Shown here piece by piece: positions 38,395 through 48,130 of a stretch of 64,000 nt of DNA. Source of the stretch: Sipunculus nudus (taxonomy: Eukaryota > Annelida > Sipuncula > Golfingiida > Sipunculidae); assembly GCA_026874595.1 (NCBI GenBank), contig CM049318.1, forward strand, positions 52,358,750 through 52,422,749, in the 5' to 3' direction. Both the position numbers and the translations under genes were made by a program. Each line of letters begins with the position of its first letter. The stretch's first letter is position 1. The notes beneath the pieces are model-generated. The model had not been told where the DNA came from and made no database searches. It saw nothing but the letters and a program-made list of their open reading frames with translations.

Positions 38395-38668
38395 CGGACT
38401 TTGTATTCACTTATTCGCCATAATTCCCAAGTTCTTTCGATCATGAGTGACTGTACATTTGTGAATATTTATTGAAGATGTTACTGATGTTATCATGTAT
38501 CTGGTGCACACCAAGATCTAATAAATTCTTCATTGGCCCATTCCCAAAAGCTCTAAAAATCCCATTGAGATTCCGTTCGTGATTGTGAGTTATGTTGTGA
38601 ACAAACACACTGACACTCACAGACACGGGAATGAACGAACCCTCCTTGCGGAGTCAATTTTTTTCAGA
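38395..38668 (-). repeat. Dispersed repeat family B, copy 4
   Basis: Contains CATGAGTGACTGTACATTTGTGAATATTTATTGAAGATG, GGTGCACACCAAGATC, TTGGCCCATTCCCAAAAGCTC, GTTATGTTGTGAACAAACACAC and ends CCTCCTTGCGGAG. Same orientation as the 13611 copy. Confidence 0.65.
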
Positions 38669-39306
38669 ATAATGCTGACTCAATCAGCTTAGTTGTATGT
38701 TGACTATTCTTTGAAAATATTTGAATAATGTTTTTTACGCTGACTTTGGCCCATAGATATATATTTATGAAGATTTTGATATAAATATGATCACTGAAAC
38801 ATTTACATGTTTAAAGAATTTGACACTGAAGTAAATGAACTTCCGTGATTTAAGGTATAAACTTTGATTTTCTTGGTTATTCAGGACGAAGCCATCAATG
38901 CAGGATTCATGTGTCAAATTCTTGACATTCGCGCATGACCTTTTGTAAGTTTCACACACCTTCGAATTGAAATCGACCAGGGCTCCTAGGTCAAGGACAT
39001 TTTCATACTGTGGAAAGTTTGACAATAGACGCTTGCGGACGAAAAGAAAGCCGCATATGCGACGCTCATAGAAATAAGGGGATTTCAGATGTGAGTGTAT
39101 CAAGTAACTCATATTTTAGGCATGAAACATTGCATCAAATCAACGATGTTTTGAATCTTATCCAGTTAAAATTGATAATCTAAACGTTGAAACTGGAAAG
39201 AAATATTGATTAATAATAGTTATTTAAGTTACAGTTATTGCATTTAAATAAATGTGTTCAAACGCTAAGACTAAAGACATATAACCGATATATATAATGT
39301 ATTAGG
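38669..39306. other. Non-coding stretch
   Basis: A minus frame of 115 codons (38765-39112) has no recognised motif. Confidence 0.45.
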
Positions 39307-40179
39307 CACTAGGGCTAGGTATTGCCTACACATTTTGTATTGGGATATATTGTGTAAGGTTGTAGCGTATTGCGATATGTATTGCGAAATTTTCACTGTA
39401 TTCAATTTATAGGAAATAAGTTAAACATTAATATCATTATAAATAAGAATATTAAAAGTAATTTTTTCTCATGTTAAATATAATGAGACAAAAGAAGTTT
39501 ATGTAGATCAATTATTTCAAACAGGAAATATTGCAATATTTGCTCAGTAAACTACTTACTTGTGGTTGACAGTACGCAAAAAAAAAACCTTTACAATCAA
39601 TGTTTTCTTTAAGCCTTGCATGTGCGAATAACGTTAGTATTAGAGAAATCTGGACTGTGGTTTAGAACTGAGAGGAATATATTGATGGTGTGTACAATCA
39701 CTGCCGTGTACCACATAGCAAGGCTTCCGTTCTTAAACAATAGTAATGTTATCTTGACAGTTGATCTTGATGCAGTTATTATATGATGTGAGGAGAGAAT
39801 TTAATGAATGGTTGATTATTATTACCGCGTTCAGCACTTCGTTTTTTTTTAATATAAATATTACACGTATATCATAAAGTCTTCGAGCAGACAAGCACAT
39901 TTCCTGGGACGGACCTTTTATCTATGGTATATTAAGCCGGCTTAAACATTTCCTACCAATCGTCCGAAGACGGCTTTTAACTTAATTCTGTCATTAATCC
40001 CAACCCATTTGGATGTCTAACTTGGTAACAAAAAACTTATTTTTACTTTAAAAATCAGTCGAAAGCAAGTTAAAAAGAATATAAAAAATATCGATATTTG
40101 AAAACTATATCGCGATACGCAATATGCGAATCACCGTTTCGCGATATACCGATATATCAATAATATCGCGTACCCCTAT
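39307..40179. mobile_element. CGATAT-iteron element, possibly hAT-like
   Basis: The left end CACTAGGGCTAGGTATTG is loosely mirrored by the right end, whose complement reads CATAGGGGTACGCGATATT. Both ends carry many GATAT/ATATCG/GCGATA motifs in both orientations (39350-39395 and 40085-40168); the middle does not. Elements with a GGGGTRGGCGATAT end are widespread in animals. No transposase frame was seen and the target duplication is unresolved. Confidence 0.45.
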
Positions 40180-40435
40180 GAGGTACGGAAAATCTATTAA
40201 GGACGGAAAATCACATAAATCCTAAATTATATGGGAGAGGAGAAGTGCGCGACATGGTTTTATTAATTCTGTATAAATGAATGCCATTCATGAAATACCT
40301 CTCCCGTAGATTATTATGGTTATTTGCAAAAATCGGTTCGGAAGACTAATAAAAAAAGCAATAATCGATAATTCGTAAAAAAATAAAAATATCTCGCATC
40401 AGGAATTAAGAGCCAATGTTTCATTGTCTGCTTTA
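40180..40435. other. Non-coding spacer
   Basis: AT-rich, nothing recognised. Confidence 0.5.
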
Positions 40436-40782
40436 AAGGTATCTATTTTCATCCATTAGAGGTCAAATAACTAAAGATAATCCTGTTAACCTTTTTATTT
40501 TAAAAATCTAGACAAGAAAACGCTGATCCCATGGTACACAGGATGTTCGATCTGTCTACATTCACGTGTTTACAACATGTGGAGGGCCTGTCAAAATAGG
40601 CCACACACATTCAGCAAGGACAGCTGGTGACAAATGCTGTTTCGCGATTAATTAATTTTCAGCTTCCGCATTTATCCAAGAGCCACCTTTGGTTTCATGT
40701 TTGTTTTCTGTTTGTCAACCCAGAGTTTGTATGCTATGTTTATTGACAGTTTGTTCATAAATAAGCTCATACGTCAACATAC
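40436..40782 (+). repeat. Dispersed repeat family A, copy 3, left part
   Basis: TTTAAAGGTATC, TAACTAAAGATAATCCTGTTAACC, AAACGCTGATCCCATGGTACACAGG and ATAAGCTCATACGTCA match the left and centre of the family. The copy is interrupted by the LINE fragment that follows. Confidence 0.7.
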
Positions 40783-40790
40783 ATACTGAG

Positions 40791-41246
40791 GTTAAGAACA
40801 GGCTATTTCACTCTTATTGTTGTTCCTTTTACGGCTGTCAAACCTGGTTATTAAAACATAAGTCAATTGATCGATTAAGTACATCATATAATAAGGCTCT
40901 GCGTCACCTATGGCACTTACCATATAACTCGCACAAGAATATTGTACATGGATTCGCGGGCTCTCCGGCTCTGATAAATATAATCAGCTCACGCTTTATA
41001 AATTTATTTCTGAACATGCAGGATGTTGCAAATGACTTTGTAAATTTTCTGACAAAGAGAGCTCATTATACCTCAACTGGTGTACTTGGAGGCAACTTAC
41101 GATATCTGGAAAGTCAGATGCACAACTATGGGATACAACGCGACATTAGAAATATAAAGATACTTAAGAGACAGTTGATGATGGTAACAACATCCATCAA
41201 CTTAGATTTACTGTCAGAATTGATAGAATGCAAAGATGGGATATGA
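40791..41246 (+). pseudogene. LINE reverse transcriptase C-terminal fragment
   Basis: The frame reads VKNRLFHSYCCSFYGCQTW at its start, followed by SYNKALRHLWHLPYNSHKNI and RAHYTSTGVLGGNLRYLESQ. It stays open to a TGA after 152 codons. YCxSFYGxxxW and the NKALRxLWxLPYxxH block are characteristic of the region after the polymerase domain in RTE/CR1-like non-LTR retrotransposons of marine invertebrates. The catalytic FADD-type box and the endonuclease are absent because the copy is 5'-truncated, so it cannot move by itself. The frame is uninterrupted, suggesting a fairly young insertion. The superfamily is not certain. Confidence 0.78.
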
Positions 41247-41438
41247 ACCTCGCATTTGACCTCCGACGAGGTTAAACGCTAATTGATTTATTATCATCCG
41301 ATTTTGTCATAGGTACGGACTGAACTTTCATTTTTCTTTCCTTCTTTCTTTATATTTTCATTTATTGCATATTTCTTTTCATTGCATATAATGTACTGCA
41401 CTTCCTTGTACGAATAAAGATATATATATAACTATCGA

Positions 41439-41440
<2 letters not shown>

Positions 41441-41489
<49 letters not shown>

Positions 41490-41498
41490 ATATATATA
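41441..41498. repeat. (TA)n tail of the LINE copy
   Basis: About 28 TA units with one TTTA interruption. Confidence 0.95.
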
Positions 41499-41526
41499 CT
41501 GAAACCTTGCGTAGCAGGAATTAAGT

Positions 41527-41605
41527 ACAGCTCATTAATATGTATGCAGACTAAGCCAGACCTCAGGTAAATTCTACACATTAGGCAGTTGAATAGCTGG
41601 CTTTA
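41527..41605 (+). repeat. Dispersed repeat family A, copy 3, right part
   Basis: CTCATTAATATGTATGCAGACTAAGCC, AAATTCTACACA and GAATAGCTGGCTTTATAAC match 2196-2280. Confidence 0.7.
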
Positions 41606-42608
41606 TAACGCAGAATTCACTCAAGAGCCCAAAGACCTGGTCTAAAGCTAGGGCAGAATTTTGGGCCAGAAACAAAGCAATCATTCTAAAGAAAGTACGG
41701 AGATATTTATAAGAAGTTGACGCCGGAAATGTAGTTCGGGGAAATTGATTGGGCACCTTTCCTTGGTTTCGAGTCTGTTTCCTTAAAATGAATTTTCGGA
41801 GTAACCGGGAAAGGCGTCAGCCATTTTCATAAGTACCCCCAGAGAGAGACAAAATAAATACCCTAATCGAAAACTCGAAGGTTTTGAAAACCATACGTTT
41901 TGGAGCATTATTTAACCGGCGGGTGGTTTCTGGTACTCGGCCGCTGATGCGAGAGGTCCATCACAGAAGATGATATGAGGATTGAGATGAAAGTAGCCAT
42001 CAATACCTACCGTGTTTTACACGGGGGTACAGTTTCAGCAGGCGCCAAGGATGAGCCCGATCTGCCTCATTTTTTTATCCCTGTTACCCACCTAAAATCG
42101 TTTGTCGGCGGAAATGGTGCCTTTGAAATACTGCCAGACCGCCTGGCCGCGAGGGAATGATGGTACATTTAAGAGACGGATAGGTTTAATTTTTAGGTCT
42201 TTTAGTGCAACAATTGTCATAAGTAGTATTCTTATTAGGTTTCTAACCTTTTTCTGTCAAATCTGATTACCGCCCTCGCATACGTTTTTTTTTTATCTCT
42301 AAGATCTCTATGATCTAACATGAAATATCGCATAGCTGCGTGGAAATTGCAGCTTTGATTTTTTTATATACGTGATTATATATTTCAGCGTGTTGTGCCT
42401 GATACGTGTATAACTATTGTTCTCACATGTGCTAATTAGTTTAATTGTAAGATAAATTACTGACTAAATGTAAGTTTTGCCGTTTTCAAGGATAGGGCCA
42501 CTTGTTTACACTGTCTATAAAATGAGGATGACGTTCAATATGTGATAAAAATTACATAGAAGTAATAAGCCTCCTTGATTTAAAGATTTAATTGACAAGA
42601 AACAAAAT
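41606..42608. other. Non-coding stretch
   Basis: No element recognised. A plus frame at 41975-42160 has no recognised motif. Confidence 0.45.
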
Positions 42609-42840
42609 ATTGTTACGAAGACAAATAGATCAGAGAAAAACACCGGGCCGAACCCGGATTCGAACCCATGTCGATGGCGTACAAGTCCGGGGTCCCAACC
42701 GCTTCCCTAGCAAAGCGAGTTACGCTAGCGAGACAGTTCGGTAACACACCCCCTCTCAATAGCATTCTGCTATCAGAACAAGATTAATTATCCCAGGAGT
42801 CACACTTTGGTGAGCTTATTCCCTGGGCCACAAAGTTTAC
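42609..42840 (-). mobile_element. tRNA-SINE-like repeat, copy 1
   Basis: Minus strand: A-box-like CTAGGGAAGCGGTTGG (42710-42695) and B-box GGGTTCGAATCC (42667-42656), about 30 bp apart, in a tRNA-like layout. It begins at TTGTTACGAAGACAAAT (42610). Confidence 0.6.
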
Positions 42841-42865
42841 CGTCACGTTTGATGAGCCCCCATTT

Positions 42866-43335
42866 GGTTACGAAGAGAAATTATTCAGACGAAAATACTG
42901 GGCCGATCCGTCTGGCGTTCCAACCGCTTCGCTAGAAAAGCAAGCTTCCTTAAGCCTCGGTCACAACCGGGATACGGTCGCCGTACGGCGAGTGTTTTGG
43001 GCTATTCCGTGCGGTAGACGAACGGCAACCGTGCGTTTTTCAAAGGCCGCAGGGGCTCCGCAACGACCGTAACTGACATTAGCGCAAGCGCTTAAGTTGA
43101 TGCGGCGGGCGTGCGTCAGGCAGCAACCTACGGGCTCCGTACACTAGACGTAAGGATGTCGTAGGATGCCCGTGCGATTTTTAACGCCTACTCGGCTACC
43201 CGAGAGACGTACGGTGTACCTGCGGCTGTCGTAAGGGGTCTTTGCGGCTTCCGCAAAGTTAGCTTGCGGTGACCGCAGTGGGTTGTGACCGAGGCTTAAG
43301 TGAGGCAGTTCGGTCCGCTTTTATATGCACCCCGT

Positions 43336-43340
<5 letters not shown>
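42866..43340 (-). mobile_element. tRNA-SINE-like repeat, copy 2, split by a MITE
   Basis: GTTACGAAGAGAAATTATTCAGACGAAAATACTGGGCCG and GTTCCAACCGCTTCGCTAGAAAAGC match copy 1, but the B-box segment is missing. The sequence resumes after the inserted element as GTGAGGCAGTTCGG, matching GCGAGACAGTTCGG of copy 1. TTGTTACG at 42610 and CGTAACAA at 43333 form an outer inverted repeat around both copies. Confidence 0.6.
42954..43295. mobile_element. TTAA-flanked GC-rich MITE
   Basis: A 342-bp element with 15-bp perfect terminal inverted repeats GCCTCGGTCACAACC, flanked on both sides by TTAA (42950-42953 and 43296-43299). A TTAA duplication is characteristic of piggyBac and Kolobok type elements. The interior is strikingly GC-rich and packed with short CGTACGG/CCGTGCG/TGCGG motifs in both orientations. 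There is no transposase. Comparison with the adjacent SINE copy shows that excision leaving one TTAA restores the SINE, so the boundaries are firm. Confidence 0.85.

Positions 43341-43390
<50 letters not shown>
43340..43390. repeat. (TA)n microsatellite
   Basis: About 25 TA units immediately after CGTAACAA. Confidence 0.96.
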
Positions 43391-43391
<1 letters not shown>

Positions 43392-44803
43392 CGATGTATG
43401 AATAACCATGCCGTAGATTATGGACTATACTACCTTCATAAGGAATAAAACATTTGGAAGGCGTTGACCTGTGCAGCTTCAATTGATCCATAAAACTTAC
43501 TGAGTTTTAAAAAAAATCTGATATTTGAATCTCTGTCCTTAAATACGAGCACACGGATTTCAGTTACGGAGACTTTGGATGCGGCGTTGCTGCTATTGGC
43601 GACCGGAAAAACAGAGTATGACATGATGCGCATACAGTGTTATTAAACCCTTGTAGCAAAGGTATATTTTTAAGCTGTTCATTTTATAAATTAATCGATT
43701 GAGTTTGCCACATCCGCGCAAAGAACACACTTGTAGGAGAAACGGATTTAAGAAACCACTCCAGCCCTCCGGGTTATACGAGTCTATCACGCATGCTCGA
43801 CACCAGAACAAACTTCCGTTCAATATAACCCATTGATCCATTAAAGGCTGGCAACGTATCAAATGGCAAGATAAATGCTAGGCCATTTTACGAAATCGAC
43901 ATTGCAGCTTGCTATCATCCAATACATTTGGCCCGCAGCAACAATTGCTATAGTGCATGGGCGCGGAAGGACCCTGTGAGGAATAATAGTTATTGACTTA
44001 GCACGAGCCTACTCATGCCTTAAGGCCCATCCGAAAATAACTCCACCAAGCCCCTATACCACTATAAAGCAATACAAGAAAAAAAAAAGAAAAAGAAAAA
44101 TAATCACCACTTACATATATGCATCTTTCCGATGCGAGAACTTTGTGATACAAAAACTCTGAGTCAAATTGTGCCCGTCTACATCGTATTCAAACAGGCA
44201 TGTCGCAGTGTTTCGAACAAAACGAAAGAGAAACCTTATACATTAACAATATGATCAGCCGCCAAAACTAAATTCTTTGAATTGTAGCTGAAATAGAGAA
44301 AGCATGTCAAAGTCAATTTTTTCAGAAACTGCAAAAGTATATGAAATAAATCTCATTAACAACAGATATTCCTATTCCCTTTTATCTCTCCACTCTCTCT
44401 CTCTCTGTATTTCTCTTTCTCCAGGGATCGTTATAACGCCTTTCCATCTGTCTCAGATAGGCAACCACGTGAACGGAAAGGAATTTTTATTTTGCACTAA
44501 TCATTTAGAAAGGTGAACATCTAGATGTTTTCCACATCAGAGCTGATAAGTAGTAACAAACATGGGTAAAAAACAAACTACTTACCAGTTGGTCTTCAAC
44601 CGGCTCCCTATATTTCCTATATCTTCCTATAATATGGTTTATAATTTTTTATATTTTCTGGAATTTAGGCCATCATTTCCTCTCTTCTTTCTCTGTTTTT
44701 TCACTGTATTATCTTATTTCTGATATTTATATACCAGTGTTACTATTGAAAACAATCAGGTCTTTTTGCATGTAAAGAGGCATGTAGTATGACATTTTGG
44801 GAT

Positions 44804-44854
<51 letters not shown>

Positions 44855-45110
44855 GTTTTTAATTATGCAAGAAGGTACAAGCGCATTAGCAATTGTGACG
44901 CCATCATGCCACAATTTTCCTTTCTCCCATTACGGTGAACATCTGACATTAATTTACCATGACAAATTCTGTCATAAACCCATTTCACACCAGAGGCTAA
45001 TCCTGGTACACCCTCCATGTAAACTACTCAGCGTCTAGACTGATGTCTATGAGGGACGTATTTCGGTTGTTTTCCAAACTTTGGCAATGAAGGTTAACAT
45101 GCTACGCCCC
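43391..45110. other. Non-coding stretch with (TA)n
   Basis: Contains (TA)n at 44806-44852 and a (CT)n run near 44390-44407. No gene recognised. Confidence 0.5.
44806..44852. repeat. (TA)n microsatellite
   Basis: About 23 TA units. Confidence 0.96.
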
Positions 45111-45114
45111 ATAA

Positions 45115-45161
45115 GCAGCGGTTACGCTATGCTCATCAATTCGCTCCGCTGTAACCGCTGC
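45115..45161. repeat. Hairpin repeat family F, copy 1
   Basis: A perfect 11-bp inverted repeat GCAGCGGTTAC / GTAACCGCTGC with a 25-nt loop. Related hairpins occur at 47585-47680 and 50945-51040. Confidence 0.75.
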
Positions 45162-45819
45162 ACGAAACCGCGGTTGTCCGTCAGGTTTGGCAACCAGGCG
45201 GTGGTGTCTATGTGGAATTTCCTCTATGTAATATTTATAACCACCTGCGCATGGGCGAAGTTATCTTTGTTTACACGCTGAGCCAATCAAATTTTGTTTT
45301 ACATGCTCCGCATTGGCAGAGCCATCTTTGTTTACATGATGAGCAAATCAGATTTTGTTGTACGGGGCGTTGGGTTTCCTGGGTGTTGGCAGGTTGCCAA
45401 ACCTAAAATATTCTTTCATTTCTCACAGCGTGTGACTTGAAGGTCCCGGGAGATCAAATGCTGTGTTCAGAGCGTAGTTTACATGCATGCTTATGACCTA
45501 ACCCCTGTTCCTGGTCTTTTGATTTCATCTGCACACTCTTTAAACATGAATTCTTGGTCTTTTTTTCCTAAATAAGATTTAACTAGAGTCAATGAAAAAT
45601 ATTATAACGTCAATTAAATATTCTCGGGCAAGTTGTCTCCTTTATAGTGAAAACGGAATTTAAAAAAAAGACATGTTTGTTTGCTTCGTATTCATAATTT
45701 GGCCTCAAGGCGATGGTTTATGGACCTATTCATGTGAAAATGTCATTTGATTATTTGAAAAAGGAGTTCTTTGTAAAGCCAACCAACTGATATATTAAAC
45801 AAGAGCATAATACACCCCT
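45162..45819. other. Non-coding stretch
   Basis: An internal duplication is seen: ATGGGCGAAGTTATCTTTGTTTACACGCTGAGCCAATCAAATTTTGTT (from 45251) resembles TTGGCAGAGCCATCTTTGTTTACATGATGAGCAAATCAGATTTTGTT (from 45312), period ~60 bp. Confidence 0.55.
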
Positions 45820-46470
45820 TGCATTTTTGTGACCGCTAACCTCATTATATATGCGTGAATTTGCTGAGAATGTAATTCAGGTGAGAAAACGTATTGGTTA
45901 ACACTCATTATGAGTTATATGAAAATCCATAAATTTTTTGGTAAGTCAGGTTTATGCCACCATAGTGTGGTGACCCCTGACCTCATTAAATATACATGAA
46001 ATATGTTTCAAGAATTTAACTGAAGCGAGGAACTCTATTGGTAAAAATGTAAAATGAGTTATGAAAAGCCATAGGATTTTTTGTTAGTCATCACGGTGCC
46101 TCCAAAGTGCGCTGACCTCTGACCTAATTAAATATGCGTGGGTTTTGCTGGAAATCGAACTTAAGCGAGATATTTTATTAATTAATATTTCTGTCGAGCT
46201 TCATCAAAATCCATCATCTTCCTCGTAAGTTATCGCGGCGGCACCACGAAGTAGCCAAGTGACCTCTGACCTTATTAAATATACACGGAGTTTGCCCATA
46301 ATCGAACTCGGGCGAGAAAATCTATTGCTAAGTAGTTATGGTGAGTTTCGTAAAAATTCATCAAAGCCCCGGTAGATTAACGCAGCGAAACTCAAAGTTA
46401 ACATACGGACGGACGGCCGATGGGTATACCATAATGCGCCCCTTCATAGTTGAACTGGTTTTAATATGGA
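45820..46470 (+). repeat. Dispersed tandem repeat family D, main array
   Basis: About four and a half units of 137-150 bp. Each has GTGACCTCTGACCTCATTAAATATGCGTGG, then AATTGAACTC..GCGAGAAAATCTATTGG, AGTT..GAAAATCCATCAAA and GGTAAGTCATCACGGCG. The array ends GGACGGACGGCCGATGGGTATACCATAATGCGCC. Confidence 0.82.
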
Positions 46471-47203
46471 GTTTAACTAGAGTTTAATATGGGCGTTGGA
46501 TTATTTACCGCTTTTATACAATACAAGTAAAGACCTTCAACGTACACACATAAACAAGGACCAAAGATCATATAGTCGGCTTTCACGGATGCGGAACCAA
46601 TTTATCGCGAGGTTCTCAGATATGGTTTATTTTTTATTTCCTTGACAAAACCCACAAAACTGAACCATCGAAATCCGAACAGTGCACATGAACACTAACA
46701 ATCATTACGCACATTATGCGCGTGCTTGATAAAATGCAAGCGATGTTTTTTTGTGCTTTTCTCAGTTTTTTTGTGGGTCATTATGTAAAGTATGATAATA
46801 TAGTTTCTAATATATGTTTGCCAAACATATTCTATACCCTTGTAATTTTACTTAGAGTTGACTGTCGAACAATAATATAATACAAAATGTGGTAAAAAAA
46901 AACACCGAAGCATGCATGATTAAAATGTTATACGTTAGAATATCGTGGCAAGTGCGTGATTTATTCAGCCCAGGGACAGTGAGGCAGCATTGGCGACGAG
47001 AGAAGCGACACGTCACTGCGGCACCTTAAGAGAAAATGTCAAATCAGCACCGACAGTGTCATCACGGTGACATCCTTCTGAGGCGCAGGTTCGTGCCCGA
47101 TTGCCCATCACTTATTGATCGGTTCCTTTACTTCTCAAAGACTGTTCATTTTTCAAGTCCATGTAACACTTCCGCGGGGTCCGGTCTGGCTTGCCGCTGC
47201 TAT
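46471..47203. other. Non-coding stretch
   Basis: Nothing recognised. Confidence 0.45.
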
Positions 47204-47204
47204 A

Positions 47205-47433
47205 TCAGGCATAATAACCCGTGCGGCTAGAGACATGAAGAGGAGAACTGATTGATCGGTGCAAGTTTTTCGCCGGACGTGCATCAGACTTATTTAAAAC
47301 TCGGTCTTGAGGTGATAGTCTTGGCGTCAAAGTAATCATTAAATCACGTTTACATTCAAACACCAACCTGTCATACACTTCAGCTGGATCAAAACAGATT
47401 TCTTTCATAGCTGCTGCGTTGTCCAGTAATCGA
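47205..47433 (-). CDS. Unrecognised minus-strand open frame
   Basis: Open between a TAA upstream of the first possible codon and a stop at the lower end. It reads LLDNAAAMKEICFDP, then AEVYDRLVFECKRDLMITL and TPRLSPQDRV. The mixed charged/hydrophobic composition looks more protein-like than other frames in this window, and the ATG at 47408 lies early in it. I do not recognise the family. It could be a transposon relic, a lone exon or chance. No convincing splice sites bound it, and family D and F repeats lie on both sides. Confidence 0.2.
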
Positions 47434-47584
47434 GTTTAGGTGACATTTTTTTTTCTACTTCTCTAAACGGTCTATCTTCCGGGTGTGTCACAATGTTGGC
47501 CACACAGTTCTTTTCAGGCGAGGAGAGGAATTTTGGACTTTTTTTCAGTAATTGGAAAGAGAAACAACACGGTACTGTCCGGCA

Positions 47585-47680
47585 CGGTTACACACTGCTT
47601 CGTCCAATGCATCCTTTCGTGTAACCGCTGCTTTGTTTTGCAAGTATCTCTGGGCATGACCACCAGGGTGGGCATAGAGC
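47585..47680. repeat. Hairpin repeat family F, copy 2
   Basis: CGGTTAC (47585) with GTAACCGCTGC (47621-47631), then TTTTGCAAGTATCTC and TGACCACCAGGGTGGGCA. The 3' flank matches copy 3. Confidence 0.65.
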
Positions 47681-47929
47681 AAAGAATTGTAATCAGACCA
47701 ATGACAGCGTGAAATCGCATTGTGCATCAAGTGCCAATTTTAAACCATCGACACCCGTTCTCAGTGGCCTCATTACACCGAGACACTCGCTCTCGTTGGT
47801 CTTATTTTTTTGCCCTGTGCCAGAACCGGTGAGATCATACTCGATCAAACTTATGCGAATTATTATTGTTAATATTTTTCGAGTTTCTTTAACATTAATC
47901 ATATTTCTGGTAAGTATTCCTCAAAGAAG
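47681..47929. other. Non-coding spacer
   Basis: Nothing recognised. Confidence 0.45.
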
Positions 47930-48130
47930 TCTAATCGCCTCTGACCTCATTAAATATGCGTGGAGTTTGCCCAGAATTGAACTGGAGTGAGATAAGTAGT
48001 TAAAGTGTGTTTCGTGAAAATCCTTCAAAGCCATGGTATATTATCACGGCGACACTGAAAGTTAATGGACAGACAGACGGGCGGACGTCCCGACCATGCT
48101 TTACCATACTACGTCCCGTCTAAGACGTCT
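47930..48130 (+). repeat. Dispersed repeat family D, short copy
   Basis: GCCTCTGACCTCATTAAATATGCGTGGAGTTTGCCCAGAATTGAACT, then GACAGACAGACGGGCGGACG and TTTACCATACTACGTCCCGTCT. One unit plus the family's right end. Confidence 0.78.

Larger units (their letters stand above)
40783..41502 (+). mobile_element. 5'-truncated LINE inserted into family A
   Basis: Reverse-transcriptase C-terminal coding sequence (40791-41246) is followed by a 3' UTR ending CGAATAAAGATATATATATA and a (TA)n tail. ATACTGA occurs at both edges (40783-40789 and 41496-41502), a candidate 7-bp target duplication. After the insertion, family A continues (41527-41605), so removing this segment restores the family order. Truncation at the 5' end is typical of LINE insertions. 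Confidence 0.75.

Noticed and set aside
42609-42840. Functional tRNA gene
   Set aside because: A and B boxes are present, but the acceptor and T stems do not pair well and the segment is repeated beside itself; better read as a SINE head.
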